Assembly (NCBI GenBank): GCA_014874355.1
Contig: JACWAJ010000015.1
Coordinates: 1-42,042 of the forward strand
Direction: 5' to 3'
Source: a bacterium
GTDB taxonomy: Bacteria; Chloroflexota; Dormibacteria; Aeolococcales; Aeolococcaceae
Length of the DNA: 42,042 nucleotides
This document shows positions 9,306 through 18,353 of the stretch, one piece after another. The translations under genes were made by a program, and so were the position numbers. Below the pieces are notes generated by a model. The model searched no databases. It was given only the letters and a program-made list of their open reading frames with translations, and was not told the origin of the DNA. Position 1 is the first letter of the stretch. The number at the start of each line of letters is the position of its first letter.

Positions 9306-10397
9306 GTGGGTCTTTCCGTCGGCATTGCCGGTTTGCCCAACGCGGGCAAGTCAACGCTCTTCAACGCTCTCACCAAAGCCGGCGCCGCGGTCGGCAACTA
9401 TCCTTTCACGACCATCGAACCCAACACGGGCATCGTCGCCGTTCCGGACCATCGCCTGGAACTGCTGGCGGAGATATTCCACCCACCCAAGGTTATCCCT
9501 GCCACCGTGACGTTTACGGATATTGCCGGGTTGGTGCGTGGCGCCAGCCGCGGTGAGGGGCTAGGCAACCAGTTTCTGGGTCACATTCGCGAGTGCGACG
9601 CAATCGCGCTTGTGGTGCGGGCCTTCGAGGACGCCGACGTGAGCCATGTGGAGGGATCGGTGGAGCCGATCCGGGATGTCGATGTGCTGGAGTTGGAGCT
9701 GATCCTTGCCGACCTGGATTCGGTCACCAAACGACTTGGCAAGTCTGAACACTCGGCCCGGCTCACGAAGGACAAAGCTGAGGAGCAGATAACCACGCTG
9801 CGACTCGTGCGTGACCGGCTCGATGCCGGCGAGCCGGTGAGGACGATGGGCTTGAACACGGAGCAGATGTCTCACATTCGCGACCTCTGGCTGCTTAGCG
9901 CCAAGCCGCTCATCCTGGTCGTCAACGTCGACGACGACCATGCCACCGACACATCTGTGGCGTCCGCTCTCGAGCAGCGCGCCAAGGCCAGCGGGGGGGA
10001 CGCGCTGCCCATTTCGGCGCGGATCGAGGCCGAGCTGTCTGAGCTTTCACCCGAAGATCAGGTCGAGTTTCTGGCAGCGTTGGGGGTCGAAAAGCCGGGG
10101 TTGCACCGTCTGGCCCGCGAAGCGTACTCGCTGCTCGACCTCATCACGTTCTTCACCGCCGGAGAGAAAGAGGTACGCGCCTGGACGCTACCTCGGGGCG
10201 GCACGGCCGTCGATGCCGCCGGCACCATCCACACCGACTTCGCCAAGGGGTTCATTCGAGCCGAGGTGATCGACGCGGCAACGCTCATCGAGCTGCGTTC
10301 GTACGTCGCCGTGCGAGAGCATGGCAAGCAGCGCCTGGAAGGACGCGACTACATCGTGCAGGACGGGGACGTGGTCCATTTCCGTTTCAACGTCTGA
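9306..10397 (+). CDS. ychF: Redox-regulated ATPase/GTPase YchF (OLA1 family)
   Basis: [40 protein letters not shown]-terminal [43 protein letters not shown]. Confidence 0.97.
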   Translation: MGLSVGIAGLPNAGKSTLFNALTKAGAAVGNYPFTTIEPNTGIVAVPDHRLELLAEIFHPPKVIPATVTFTDIAGLVRGASRGEGLGNQFLGHIRECDAIALVVRAFEDADVSHVEGSVEPIRDVDVLELELILADLDSVTKRLGKSEHSARLTKDKAEEQITTLRLVRDRLDAGEPVRTMGLNTEQMSHIRDLWLLSAKPLILVVNVDDDHATDTSVASALEQRAKASGGDALPISARIEAELSELSPEDQVEFLAALGVEKPGLHRLAREAYSLLDLITFFTAGEKEVRAWTLPRGGTAVDAAGTIHTDFAKGFIRAEVIDAATLIELRSYVAVREHGKQRLEGRDYIVQDGDVVHFRFNV

Positions 10398-10425
10398 ACG
10401 GGGTGGGCAAGAAGGCTGGGTTAGC

Positions 10426-10650
10426 TCAACTCACACGGACGCGCGGATCCAGCACGGCATAAAGGGCGTCTACAGCGATGTTGGCCACGACCACGAACAT
10501 GGCGGCCAGGATGACGATCCCCTGTACCACGGGTAGATTCTGATTCTGGATTGCCTGGACCACGGTCAGGCCGAGGCCGACCAGAACCTCTGAGAGGCCT
10601 ACCACTAGCCATATCCGCAGCCCTCCTACGAGCATGGAGCTGTTGCTCAT
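10426..10650 (-). pseudogene. C-terminal remnant of a DppB/OppB-type ABC permease
   Basis: GLGLTVVQAIQNQNLPVVQGIVILAAMFVVVANIAVDALYAVLDPRVRVS matches the conserved DppB C-terminus (PVVQG...N...D..YA.LDPR.R); no upstream permease sequence in frame. Confidence 0.65.
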
Positions 10651-10700
10651 ACGGAACCAACGAGTCTTAAGACCATCGTCGGTAGTGGTACCGCGAGATG

Positions 10701-10720
10701 CAACAGCTCGCCAGCTGTTG
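10701..10720. terminator. Perfect hairpin downstream of the M20 peptidase
   Basis: CAACAGCT-CGCC-AGCTGTTG, 8-bp stem and 4-nt loop, just past the peptidase stop. Confidence 0.35.
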
Positions 10721-10742
10721 TGAGGGACGTCTACGGTTCTGT

Positions 10743-12077
10743 TCACCCGAGAAGATCGCGGGCGATGGTCTCCCATACGCCTGTCGAGAGGCGCAGTGTT
10801 TCCTGATCGATCCTTTCGTCGTTGCCGTGGAGCATCGCCTCCCACTGCGAGAGTGAGATGCGATCGCTGAAAAGGCCGAAACCGTATCCGGGAATGCCGA
10901 GTTCGCGGAAGAACCGGAGGTCGGTGCCGCCTGTGGCGAGCGTTGGCAGCAGACCGGCGCCAGGGTAGAACCTGGCCGCCGCTCGTTCCATTGCTCTCCA
11001 GAGTGGCGTGTTCGTGGGCGAGATCGAGGCGGAACCGTCCTGGATGGCCTCAACTTCGACGTCGCCGGCGAGATCGCCGAGCGCGTCAGCGAGAAACCCT
11101 TCGACGTCGCCGGCTGTCTGCCCGGGCAGCTTGCGGATGTCAACCTCGAGGACGACCCTGTCGGCGATGACGTTGGTCTTGGTCCCACCGTGGATGACTG
11201 TGGGCGCTGCCGTCATATGGGTGGATGCGTGGGCTGAGGTCGCCAGGCCGGGTGGCATGTGGGCCAGCCCATCCCAGATCCGTTTTGGGTCCAGCAATGC
11301 GGCTGTGAGTTCGGCATCGAAGCCCATGACCGCCACAAACTGCCGCCAGGCATCGTTGATCACCGCCCGCGGCCGGAACTCTGCAATCCGGCGCACCACC
11401 TCGGCAGCCTTGACGACGGCATTGTCGGAGCCGAGGGGCCGCGAGCCATGTCCGGGTGTGCCGCGAACTGTGAGCCGGCGCCAGCCGACACCCTTTTCGC
11501 CGGCCACCGCCGACAGACGCGTGCCTCCGGGAGCGTGCACGGGGATGCCGCCGGACTCGGTGAGAATGTAGTCGGCGGTTACCGCTTCTCGAGCGTGCTT
11601 GATCAGCCATTGCGCACCGTACGTTCCGCCGGCCTCCTCGTCGGCGACGCCCAGGTAGATGAGCGTGCCGCGGGGACGCCAGCCGGAGCGAGCCAGGCGA
11701 ACCGTGGCAATCGCCATCGAGGCCGTGATGTTGAGCATGTCGACGGCACCACGACCCCACACCCAACCGTCTCTGATCTCGCCGCCGAAGGGGTTCATCT
11801 GCCAGCCTGTGGCGTCGGCAGGGACGACATCGGTATGGCCCATCAGCAACAGCGTGGGGGCGTTGGCATCGGTGCCCTCGATCCGGGTTACGAGCGACTG
11901 GCGACCCGGCAGCGGTTCGAATGTCTCTGTCGGGAGGCTGACGGCCTCAAAGAGGTCGCGCAGGATGGCCGCGTTGCGCGACTCGTGGCCTGATTCGGGC
12001 GTACCGTCATTGACGCAGGCGGCACGGATCATCTCCTGCAGGAGTCCAGTTACCTCTGCCGTCACGTCTAGGGTCAT
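10743..12077 (-). CDS. M20/M25/M40 family metallopeptidase
   Basis: LLLMGHTDVVPAD, DEEAGGTYGAQWLI, GGTDLRFFRELGIPGYGFGLF. Start moved to the ATG at 12077 (MTLDVTAEV), which removes overlap with lplA. Confidence 0.88.
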   Translation of the reverse strand: MTLDVTAEVTGLLQEMIRAACVNDGTPESGHESRNAAILRDLFEAVSLPTETFEPLPGRQSLVTRIEGTDANAPTLLLMGHTDVVPADATGWQMNPFGGEIRDGWVWGRGAVDMLNITASMAIATVRLARSGWRPRGTLIYLGVADEEAGGTYGAQWLIKHAREAVTADYILTESGGIPVHAPGGTRLSAVAGEKGVGWRRLTVRGTPGHGSRPLGSDNAVVKAAEVVRRIAEFRPRAVINDAWRQFVAVMGFDAELTAALLDPKRIWDGLAHMPPGLATSAHASTHMTAAPTVIHGGTKTNVIADRVVLEVDIRKLPGQTAGDVEGFLADALGDLAGDVEVEAIQDGSASISPTNTPLWRAMERAAARFYPGAGLLPTLATGGTDLRFFRELGIPGYGFGLFSDRISLSQWEAMLHGNDERIDQETLRLSTGVWETIARDLLG

Positions 12078-12086
12078 GCTCCGTCC

Positions 12087-12104
12087 ATCGTAGCGGTCTA
12101 CTCT
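12087..12104. promoter_or_regulatory. Back-to-back -10 hexamers of two divergent leaderless-type promoters
   Basis: Minus-strand TACGAT (12092-12087) lies 9 nt before ATG 12077; plus-strand TACTCT (12099-12104) lies 7 nt before GTG 12112. Confidence 0.45.
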
Positions 12105-12111
12105 GTGGCCT

Positions 12112-12867
12112 GTGACCACAGCTAAGGCGTTGCGTCTAGCCGTCGACCCCCGGCTTCCGGGTGCTGTCAACATGGAACGTGACACGGCTGCGCTGGAGGC
12201 GGTCGCTGCCGGTAACTCACCGGGGGTTGTGCGCGTCTACGGTTTTGCGCCGGCGTGCCTCAGCCTGGGCCGGCTGCAGGACGAGACTGACGTCGACTGG
12301 GAGGCGTGCCATCGCGACGGCATTCATGTCGTTCGCCGTCCCACCGGAGGCCGCGCGGTCCTCCACGATGCCGAGGTCACTTACTCGGTCGTTTGCCGAA
12401 ACGACGACGCGGACTTTGGGGGTGACGTGCTGACCTCGTGCGCGCGCATCCATCTGGCAGTTGCGGCCGGTCTGGCGCGACTTGGAATTGCGACGACTCC
12501 CGTGGCGCGCCATGTCGATGAGCGCCGCGAAGCCCGGGCTCGTGTGAGCGTCGCCGATTGCTTTGCCCGGCCCTCATCCCACGAACTGGTCGACCACGAC
12601 TTGCGCAAGCTGGTCGGTTCGGCTCAGGCGAGGCGGGGTGACGCCCTGTTGCAGCACGGCTCGGTGCTGCTCGACCCGCCTCAAGCGGTGGGGTACGTCA
12701 CCCGTGAGGCGACCGGCGAAGGAGAGGGCGTTCAAGAAAGGGGTCGGGTGAGGCAGGCCACCGTGGGCATACGTGCGTTGCTGTCTCGCGATGTCAGCTT
12801 CGAGGAACTGCGGAGTGCTCTGGTTGCCGGCTTCTCCGAATATCTGGGTGCACGCCTTCATCGGTAA
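12112..12867 (+). CDS. Lipoate-protein ligase / octanoyltransferase family protein
   Basis: RVYGFAPACLSLGRLQDE, HVVRRPTGGRAVLHDAEVTYSVV, RHVDERREARARVSVADCFARPSSHELV (LplA/LipM-like BPL_LplA fold). Confidence 0.82.
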   Translation: MTTAKALRLAVDPRLPGAVNMERDTAALEAVAAGNSPGVVRVYGFAPACLSLGRLQDETDVDWEACHRDGIHVVRRPTGGRAVLHDAEVTYSVVCRNDDADFGGDVLTSCARIHLAVAAGLARLGIATTPVARHVDERREARARVSVADCFARPSSHELVDHDLRKLVGSAQARRGDALLQHGSVLLDPPQAVGYVTREATGEGEGVQERGRVRQATVGIRALLSRDVSFEELRSALVAGFSEYLGARLHR

Positions 12868-12891
12868 CGTCAGCGGAAAGCAGGTCGCCAG

Positions 12892-13032
12892 ATGGCAGGC
12901 TATGTTGCCCGGAAGAAGATTGAGACCTTTGCGAGAACCTGGCGCCTGCTTCCCGTCGGGCCTCCGCCATGCCCGGGGTCAAGCCCCACATGTTGTGCCC
13001 AGGGTGGACCCTACCACATCATCAAGGGGTAG
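12892..13032 (+). CDS. Possible small ORF, 46 aa
   Basis: ATG..TAG: MAGYVARKKIETFARTWRLLPVGPPPCPGSSPTCCAQGGPYHIIKG. Below the ORF-track cut-off; no other support. Confidence 0.2.
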   Translation: MAGYVARKKIETFARTWRLLPVGPPPCPGSSPTCCAQGGPYHIIKG

Positions 13033-13116
13033 GCCAAGTGCGACGCCTGTCCTTACGCCGGCAACGGTCGCCGGCGGCGTGCGAAGAGGCCGCGCTGCGC
13101 TACGCTTGCGCCTGAC

Positions 13117-13452
13117 ATGCCCAAGAAGACCAAGCGATCGGTAAGGAAGCGGCCTGCGAGTCGCATCACGCCAACGCCGCCGCCGGCCGACGAAGACGTG
13201 AGGACGCCTGCGGGAGCGGCGCCTCAACGCCGTCGTGTCGGGAGAATAGGCCCGACACGGCAAACGCGACTCGGACGTGGTCCGGCTATGGCGGCTGCTT
13301 TTGAACCGCTCGATCCCGAAGACGACGCCATTCCCTTCAGCCGCGTTCCGTATGTGCCGTCCGATCTGCGGCGAGTGGCGATCATCGCGCTGCTTATGCT
13401 GGGACTCATCATCATTGCCGCGATCGTGGTGCCTCGCATCGTAGGTGCCTAG
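13117..13452 (+). CDS. Small basic protein with C-terminal TM (tail-anchor topology)
   Basis: 111 aa: basic, Pro-rich N-terminus (MPKKTKRSVRKRP...), then VAIIALLMLGLIIIAAIVVPRIVGA at the extreme C-terminus. TACGCT -10-like box 10 nt upstream. Confidence 0.65.
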   Translation: MPKKTKRSVRKRPASRITPTPPPADEDVRTPAGAAPQRRRVGRIGPTRQTRLGRGPAMAAAFEPLDPEDDAIPFSRVPYVPSDLRRVAIIALLMLGLIIIAAIVVPRIVGA

Positions 13453-13459
13453 CCAACTA

Positions 13460-14632
13460 ATGCGTGTTCTTCTCTATACGGGAAAGGGTGGGGTCGGTAA
13501 GACCACCGTCGCTGCTGCAACCGCGGTGCGTTGCGCGCGGATGGGCTATCGCACACTGGTGATCTCCACCGATGCCGCCCACAGTCTCGGAGACTCCCTT
13601 GACATCGCGGTTGGCGAAACTCCGACAGAGACGGCCCCCAACCTCTGGGCGCAAGAAGTAAATGCTCTGACTGAACTGGAAACTCACTGGGAGCGGATTC
13701 ACACGTACTTGATCCGGCTCTTCTCGTCTCAGGGGATCGACGATGTGGTTGCCGAAGAACTGGCCACGCCACCGGGGATGGAAGAAGTCGCCTCGCTGAT
13801 GTGGGTGAAGAAGCACAAGGCCAGCGGCAAGTTCGACGTTCTCGTCATCGATTGTGCCCCAACCGGCGAAACCTTGCAGTTACTCGCATTTCCCGATATT
13901 GCCAGGTGGTATCTCAACAAGATATTCCCCCTCCAACGCAAGGTGATGAAGGTGGCTGGCCCCGTCATTCAGCCGCTCTTCGCCATCCCCCTTCCCGGCG
14001 ACGAGATCTACGGCGATCTCGAGAACCTGCTCGTCGATCTCGATGCGATGAAACACATCATTGGCGACCCCAAGAATTGCACGGTGCGCATTGTTCTGAA
14101 CCTCGAGAAGATGGTTATCAAGGAGGCGCAGCGCGCCTTCACATACTTGAGCCTCTACGACTACCTGACCGATCTGGTGGTGGTGAACCGGGTGCTGCCC
14201 GATGAGATTACCGACGGCTATTTTGCGGCGTGGCGTAAGTCGCAGAAGAAGTACGCCAGCCTGGTGGAGAAAGCGTTTTCGCCCATCCCCATTCTGGAAA
14301 GCAAACTCTTCGACCACGAGATCACCGGCTTGGAAAACCTTGACGCTCTGGCCGGGGCGGTGTTCGGCGAGCGTGATCCGGCGCAGATCTTCTACAAGAC
14401 GCAACCCCAGAAGATTGTCAAGAATGGCAAAAACTACGAACTGCACCTGCAGCTCCCCTTCATTGGCAAGGACGACATTGACCTCACCCATCGCGAGGGC
14501 GAGCTTTACGTGACCGTCGGAGCCTACAAGCGCGAGATCTCTCTGCCCCGCGCGCTCAACGGCAAGAAGGTGACGAAGGCCAAACTCAAAGAAGGGGTAT
14601 TACGTATCGTATTCTCTGGAGCCTCGACGTGA
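13460..14632 (+). CDS. ArsA/Get3-family ATPase with C-terminal HSP20-like (alpha-crystallin) domain, Get3d-type architecture
   Basis: P-loop YTGKGGVGKTTVAAATA; VISTDAAHSLGDSLD; VIDCAPTGETLQLLAFP; C-terminal ELHLQLPFIGKDDIDLTHREGELYVTVGAYKREISLPRAL...GVLRIVF. No CxxC motif seen. Confidence 0.88.
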   Translation: MRVLLYTGKGGVGKTTVAAATAVRCARMGYRTLVISTDAAHSLGDSLDIAVGETPTETAPNLWAQEVNALTELETHWERIHTYLIRLFSSQGIDDVVAEELATPPGMEEVASLMWVKKHKASGKFDVLVIDCAPTGETLQLLAFPDIARWYLNKIFPLQRKVMKVAGPVIQPLFAIPLPGDEIYGDLENLLVDLDAMKHIIGDPKNCTVRIVLNLEKMVIKEAQRAFTYLSLYDYLTDLVVVNRVLPDEITDGYFAAWRKSQKKYASLVEKAFSPIPILESKLFDHEITGLENLDALAGAVFGERDPAQIFYKTQPQKIVKNGKNYELHLQLPFIGKDDIDLTHREGELYVTVGAYKREISLPRALNGKKVTKAKLKEGVLRIVFSGAST

Positions 14633-14877
14633 AAGCCGATCCGAAATATGCGCTGCCGACACATTTGCTCGAAGACGCCGCCCATATCATTGGACAGTCA
14701 TTCTCCGAGATTGTTCCGCCGGAGGCGCAGCGGCATCTTCTCAACGCCCAAAGTGAACTGCTGCTGGGGCTGGCGATAATTCTCGAACACAACGCTTCGC
14801 GCACTGTGCGATCGCCGCGCGCCAAGCCCCGGACCCGACGCAAGCCGGTGCATCCCAAGAAGGTCACGGTCTCTTGA
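14629..14877 (+). CDS. Small helical protein, unknown, overlapping the ArsA/Get3-like gene
   Basis: GTGA overlap with the upstream stop; MKADPKYALPTHLLEDAAHIIGQSFSEIVPPEAQRHLLNAQSELLLGLAIILEHNASR with basic tail. Confidence 0.6.
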   Translation: MKADPKYALPTHLLEDAAHIIGQSFSEIVPPEAQRHLLNAQSELLLGLAIILEHNASRTVRSPRAKPRTRRKPVHPKKVTVS

Positions 14878-14899
14878 TGCGAGCAACGGAGTTGCAACT

Positions 14900-15475
14900 G
14901 TGATTGCCAAGCGGCGGCTGCGACGCACACCGGCATCGCTACGTCCCCAAGTGATAGTGGATGGTGTCGCGTGGCCCATCCAAGGGGCACAGGTCGCCAT
15001 CGTCGACAAGGGGCGGGTGCTGCTCCAGTTCCGGCCATGGCCACCAGGTTGGGAACTCCCCGGAGGTCACGTCGAGTCCGACGAAGATCCCTCCGAGGCG
15101 GCAGCCAGGGAGGCGCAGGAGGAGACCGGTTACACGGTGCGTATCCTGGGTCTCGTGGGGGTCTATTCCTGGCATGGTCTGAGGTCGGTTGGCGATGCGC
15201 TGTATCTGGCCGAGGTGGTCGGCGGCGAGCACCGGCGCAGCCTCGAAGCCTGGTCCACTCGATTCGTGACGCCTTCGCGTATGCCTCGGACGGTATTCCC
15301 GTGGTGCCGGCAGCGCATCTACGACGCCATTGCTCGCGCCGAGGGCGCACCCCCTGTGCATCGTGCTCAGGATGTGACGCTCTATCACGTCATGGGCTTC
15401 GCCACGGCGTGGATGCGCACGCCCTACGACGCCACCGCCAGACGTCTGCGTCAACGTCGCCACAGCGACAAGTAG
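14900..15475 (+). CDS. NUDIX hydrolase
   Basis: Nudix box: GGHVESDEDPSEAAAREAQEETGY. Confidence 0.88.
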   Translation: MIAKRRLRRTPASLRPQVIVDGVAWPIQGAQVAIVDKGRVLLQFRPWPPGWELPGGHVESDEDPSEAAAREAQEETGYTVRILGLVGVYSWHGLRSVGDALYLAEVVGGEHRRSLEAWSTRFVTPSRMPRTVFPWCRQRIYDAIARAEGAPPVHRAQDVTLYHVMGFATAWMRTPYDATARRLRQRRHSDK

Positions 15476-15481
15476 ATTCAT

Positions 15482-16480
15482 ATGACAATGCTGGTCTTTG
15501 TCGTCGCAATGCTGGTCATCGTCGCCGCTGCTGAACTCTTCACCAACGCCATCGAGTGGGCCGGCTTTCGGTTGCGGCTTGGCGGTGGTGCGACGGGGAG
15601 CCTGCTTGCGGCCCTCGGTACGGCACTGCCGGAAGCGACCGTGCCGATAGTGGCACTGGTCGCCGGTGCTCCATCGGCAACCCAGGTGGCCACCGGGGTG
15701 GTCCTAGGCTCGTCGTTTTTGCTGCTCACCATGGGCACGGCCCTCACGGGACTGGCCCTGGTCATGCGCCGGCGCGCGCCGGAACTTGCCATTGCGCCGG
15801 CACAGGCGCGGCGCGATCTGGGTAGCTTTGCCTCAGCCTTCGCGCTCTTGATTCTGGCCATGGCACTGCCCCGACCAGCCCACTACGTCATCGGTGTTTT
15901 GCTGCTGGCCATCTATGTCGCTTACGTCACGATCACGTTGCGTGGCGGCGAACCCACCGAGGAGATGCCAGATCCACTCCACTTGCTGCGCCGGCATTCG
16001 GGTCATGATCCCCACAACGCCGGCGTCGTCTTGCAACTCGCCATCGCCATCGGCGGTCTTGTCTTAGGCTCCAAGCTGTTTGTCACGGGACTCGACCAGA
16101 CCGCGTCGGCACTAAATATCAGCACACTTGTCCTTGCTCTCGTACTCGTGCCCCTGGCAACTGAGCTTCCCGAGACGCTCAACGGCGTGCTGTGGGTGCG
16201 CAGCAACGATGACGGTCTGGCTTTCGGCAACATCGCCGGAGCGGCCACATTCCAAGCCTGCATCCTGGGCTTTATCGGGGTCACGTTCACCCCCTGGCAA
16301 CCCGGTGGTGGCGGTTTGCTGAGTTCAGTCTTGACCTGGTTCACCGCCGTGGTTCTACTCTGGCTGTTGCGTCACGGCCGGACTCGCGGACGCTGGCTTG
16401 CGCTGGCCGCGCTGCCGTGGCTCGCATACGTCGCCGTCGTCCTTACGACAGGTGGACATATCGGGGCTTCACCCGGTTGA
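15482..16480 (+). CDS. Sodium/calcium exchanger family membrane protein (CaCA superfamily)
   Basis: Alpha-repeat-like segments: GSLLAALGTALPEATVPIVALVAG and STLVLALVLVPLATELPETLNGVLWVRSNDDGLAFGNIAGAATFQA. Confidence 0.8.
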   Translation: MTMLVFVVAMLVIVAAAELFTNAIEWAGFRLRLGGGATGSLLAALGTALPEATVPIVALVAGAPSATQVATGVVLGSSFLLLTMGTALTGLALVMRRRAPELAIAPAQARRDLGSFASAFALLILAMALPRPAHYVIGVLLLAIYVAYVTITLRGGEPTEEMPDPLHLLRRHSGHDPHNAGVVLQLAIAIGGLVLGSKLFVTGLDQTASALNISTLVLALVLVPLATELPETLNGVLWVRSNDDGLAFGNIAGAATFQACILGFIGVTFTPWQPGGGGLLSSVLTWFTAVVLLWLLRHGRTRGRWLALAALPWLAYVAVVLTTGGHIGASPG

Positions 16481-16544
16481 AATCCACATGAGGCCGCCAG
16501 ATTTTCTCAGCCGTCTTCGGGGCCCGCGCTGCGACAATTACTCC

Positions 16545-17417
16545 ATGCAAATCGGCGCGCACGTCTCGACCCGCGGCGGGATCGACCAAGCTGTCGACAA
16601 TGCGCTCGCGATCGGAGCGGAGGTGTTCCAAACCCACCCGACGTCTCCGCAGCAATGGGGAACGCCGCGGCTCGACGACGAGATCCTGCAGCGCTACCTC
16701 GACAAGTACGCGCGAAGCGGTCTCGGCGGCCACTTCTTCCACGCGATCTACCTGATCAACCTGGCGACTCCCAAAGAGCCGCATCTACGGCAATCGATCG
16801 GCTCGCTGGTGCATTACATGGAGTTGGCGGGCACGCTCGGGGCCACCGGGGTCGTCTTTCACCCGGGGTCACACCTTGGCGCCGGATTGGCGGCGATGCT
16901 GCCCCAGGTGCAGGAGGCGCTCCGCGAGATCCTCGGCCGTACCACATCCCCGGCGCGTCTTCTCATTGAGAACAGTGCCGGGTCGGGAGGCTGTGTTGGT
17001 TGCGGCTTCGAGGAGGTTGGCGGGATGCTTCAGGCTTGCGACGATCCCCGGCTGGGCGTGTGCCTCGACACCCAGCACATGTTTGCCAGTGGTTATGACG
17101 TGCGTACGCCAGAGACACGCGAAGCTTCACTGGCCGCGTTTGGCCGTGACATCGGCTTCGAAAGGCTGGTTGCGATCCATGCCAATGACTCGCTAAAGCC
17201 GCTGAGCAGCAATGTGGACCGCCACGCCAACATCGGTGATGGGGAGATCGGTCTCGATGCTCTGAGCATGCTGTTACACGATCCACGACTCGGCGCCGTG
17301 CCCTGGATCCTCGAAGTGCCGGGTATTGAGCGTGGTGGACCCGATCTGGACCAGATCAACCGGCTTCGCCAGTGCGCCGGACTTGAGCCGGCGGTGGCCG
17401 GTGCACTGGCGAAGTAA
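16545..17417 (+). CDS. nfo: Endonuclease IV (AP endonuclease, xylose isomerase-like TIM barrel)
   Basis: MQIGAHVSTRGGIDQAVDNA; FFHAIYLINLATP; VVFHPGSHLGAG; LIENSAGSG; VCLDTQHMFASGYDVR; HANDSLKPLSSNVDRHANIGDGEIG; WILEVPG. Confidence 0.9.
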   Translation: MQIGAHVSTRGGIDQAVDNALAIGAEVFQTHPTSPQQWGTPRLDDEILQRYLDKYARSGLGGHFFHAIYLINLATPKEPHLRQSIGSLVHYMELAGTLGATGVVFHPGSHLGAGLAAMLPQVQEALREILGRTTSPARLLIENSAGSGGCVGCGFEEVGGMLQACDDPRLGVCLDTQHMFASGYDVRTPETREASLAAFGRDIGFERLVAIHANDSLKPLSSNVDRHANIGDGEIGLDALSMLLHDPRLGAVPWILEVPGIERGGPDLDQINRLRQCAGLEPAVAGALAK

Positions 17418-17422
17418 GGGGT

Positions 17423-18250
17423 TCAGCTCGGCGGTGCTGAGGGCGGGCTTGGTGGTGGTGGGGTCTGTAGCCGCGGCGCCGGCGCAGCCAGTTGCGACGG
17501 GGCGAAACCGGGCAACCCGAACGCTGGCGGGGCGGAGTCAGATGGGGTAGCCGGTGTCGCCGGCACAACTGCCAGGCGGCCGATCCCGAATACGGCAAGG
17601 TTGTAGATGATCGCGATTGCCAGCAACCCGAGCGCCAGCAGGTAGCCGGTTCCGGCGCTGACCTGAATGAAGTCGGTGATGGAGAAGCCGGGAAGCGACC
17701 CGCTACCGCCTCCGCTCGCCATCAGCTTGTCAGGTATGGCAGACGTTAGATGGCCTTGTTCCGCAAAGAGGAGTGCGCCTCCGCAGGCCGCCAGCACAGC
17801 GACCACAATGCTGCGGAGCGGCAGCTTGAAGGCACCAAAAGCGAGCCCGACCAAGATCGCGATGAACGCCAAGAGCGCCAGCGGCTGCATGCCGACATTC
17901 ACCTCCGAGGGCTTGCTCGTTGGGGGGGTGGATGAGGCGGTGCCGGTTTCCTTGCACGCCGGCGGGGTGTCATTGACCTTCGGGTCGCTTCCCACCAAGA
18001 GGTTGATGCCAGAGTAGGTAATCAACGAGGTGCTCTTGTACGCATCCAGGCAATGGTTGAGACTGGCGGTATCGCTGGAACTGCCCCCCAGGCTCGACAG
18101 GCGGGGGCCCATTTTTGCCTTCACCGTGTCGGTGTTGCAGGAGACGCTGGCAAACGGCAGGAGGAAGCAAATGATCACCAGAAAGAAAAGTGCTGGCGAG
18201 ATCTTTCGTGCGACGGGTTCGCCGAGTGCGCCGGCTGGCTGAAGTTTCAC
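17423..18250 (-). CDS. Multi-pass membrane protein with Pro-rich C-terminal tail, unknown
   Basis: Signal/TM segment (ISPALFFLVIICFLLPFASVSC), further TMs, PPPPSPPSAPPS tail. Confidence 0.6.
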   Translation of the reverse strand: MKLQPAGALGEPVARKISPALFFLVIICFLLPFASVSCNTDTVKAKMGPRLSSLGGSSSDTASLNHCLDAYKSTSLITYSGINLLVGSDPKVNDTPPACKETGTASSTPPTSKPSEVNVGMQPLALLAFIAILVGLAFGAFKLPLRSIVVAVLAACGGALLFAEQGHLTSAIPDKLMASGGGSGSLPGFSITDFIQVSAGTGYLLALGLLAIAIIYNLAVFGIGRLAVVPATPATPSDSAPPAFGLPGFAPSQLAAPAPRLQTPPPPSPPSAPPS

Positions 18251-18340
18251 GGCAATGAGTTCCCGGTGGGTGTTGACGGAGTGACGCCCATCCTAATGGG
18301 ATGGAGGCATTCCTGTCGAGAGGCGGTGCGGATAGCGGCC

Positions 18341-18346
18341 TATACT
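18341..18346 (+). promoter_or_regulatory. -10-like hexamer TATACT, 7 nt before the lipoprotein GTG start (leaderless-type)
   Basis: ggccTATACTcgccgctGTGTTTCACC. Confidence 0.45.
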
Positions 18347-18353
18347 CGCCGCT

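Noticed and set aside
8476-9354. 292-aa minus-strand ORF
   Set aside because: Shadow ORF antisense to homoserine dehydrogenase.
13880-14491. 203-aa minus-strand ORF
   Set aside because: Shadow ORF antisense to the ArsA/Get3-like ATPase.
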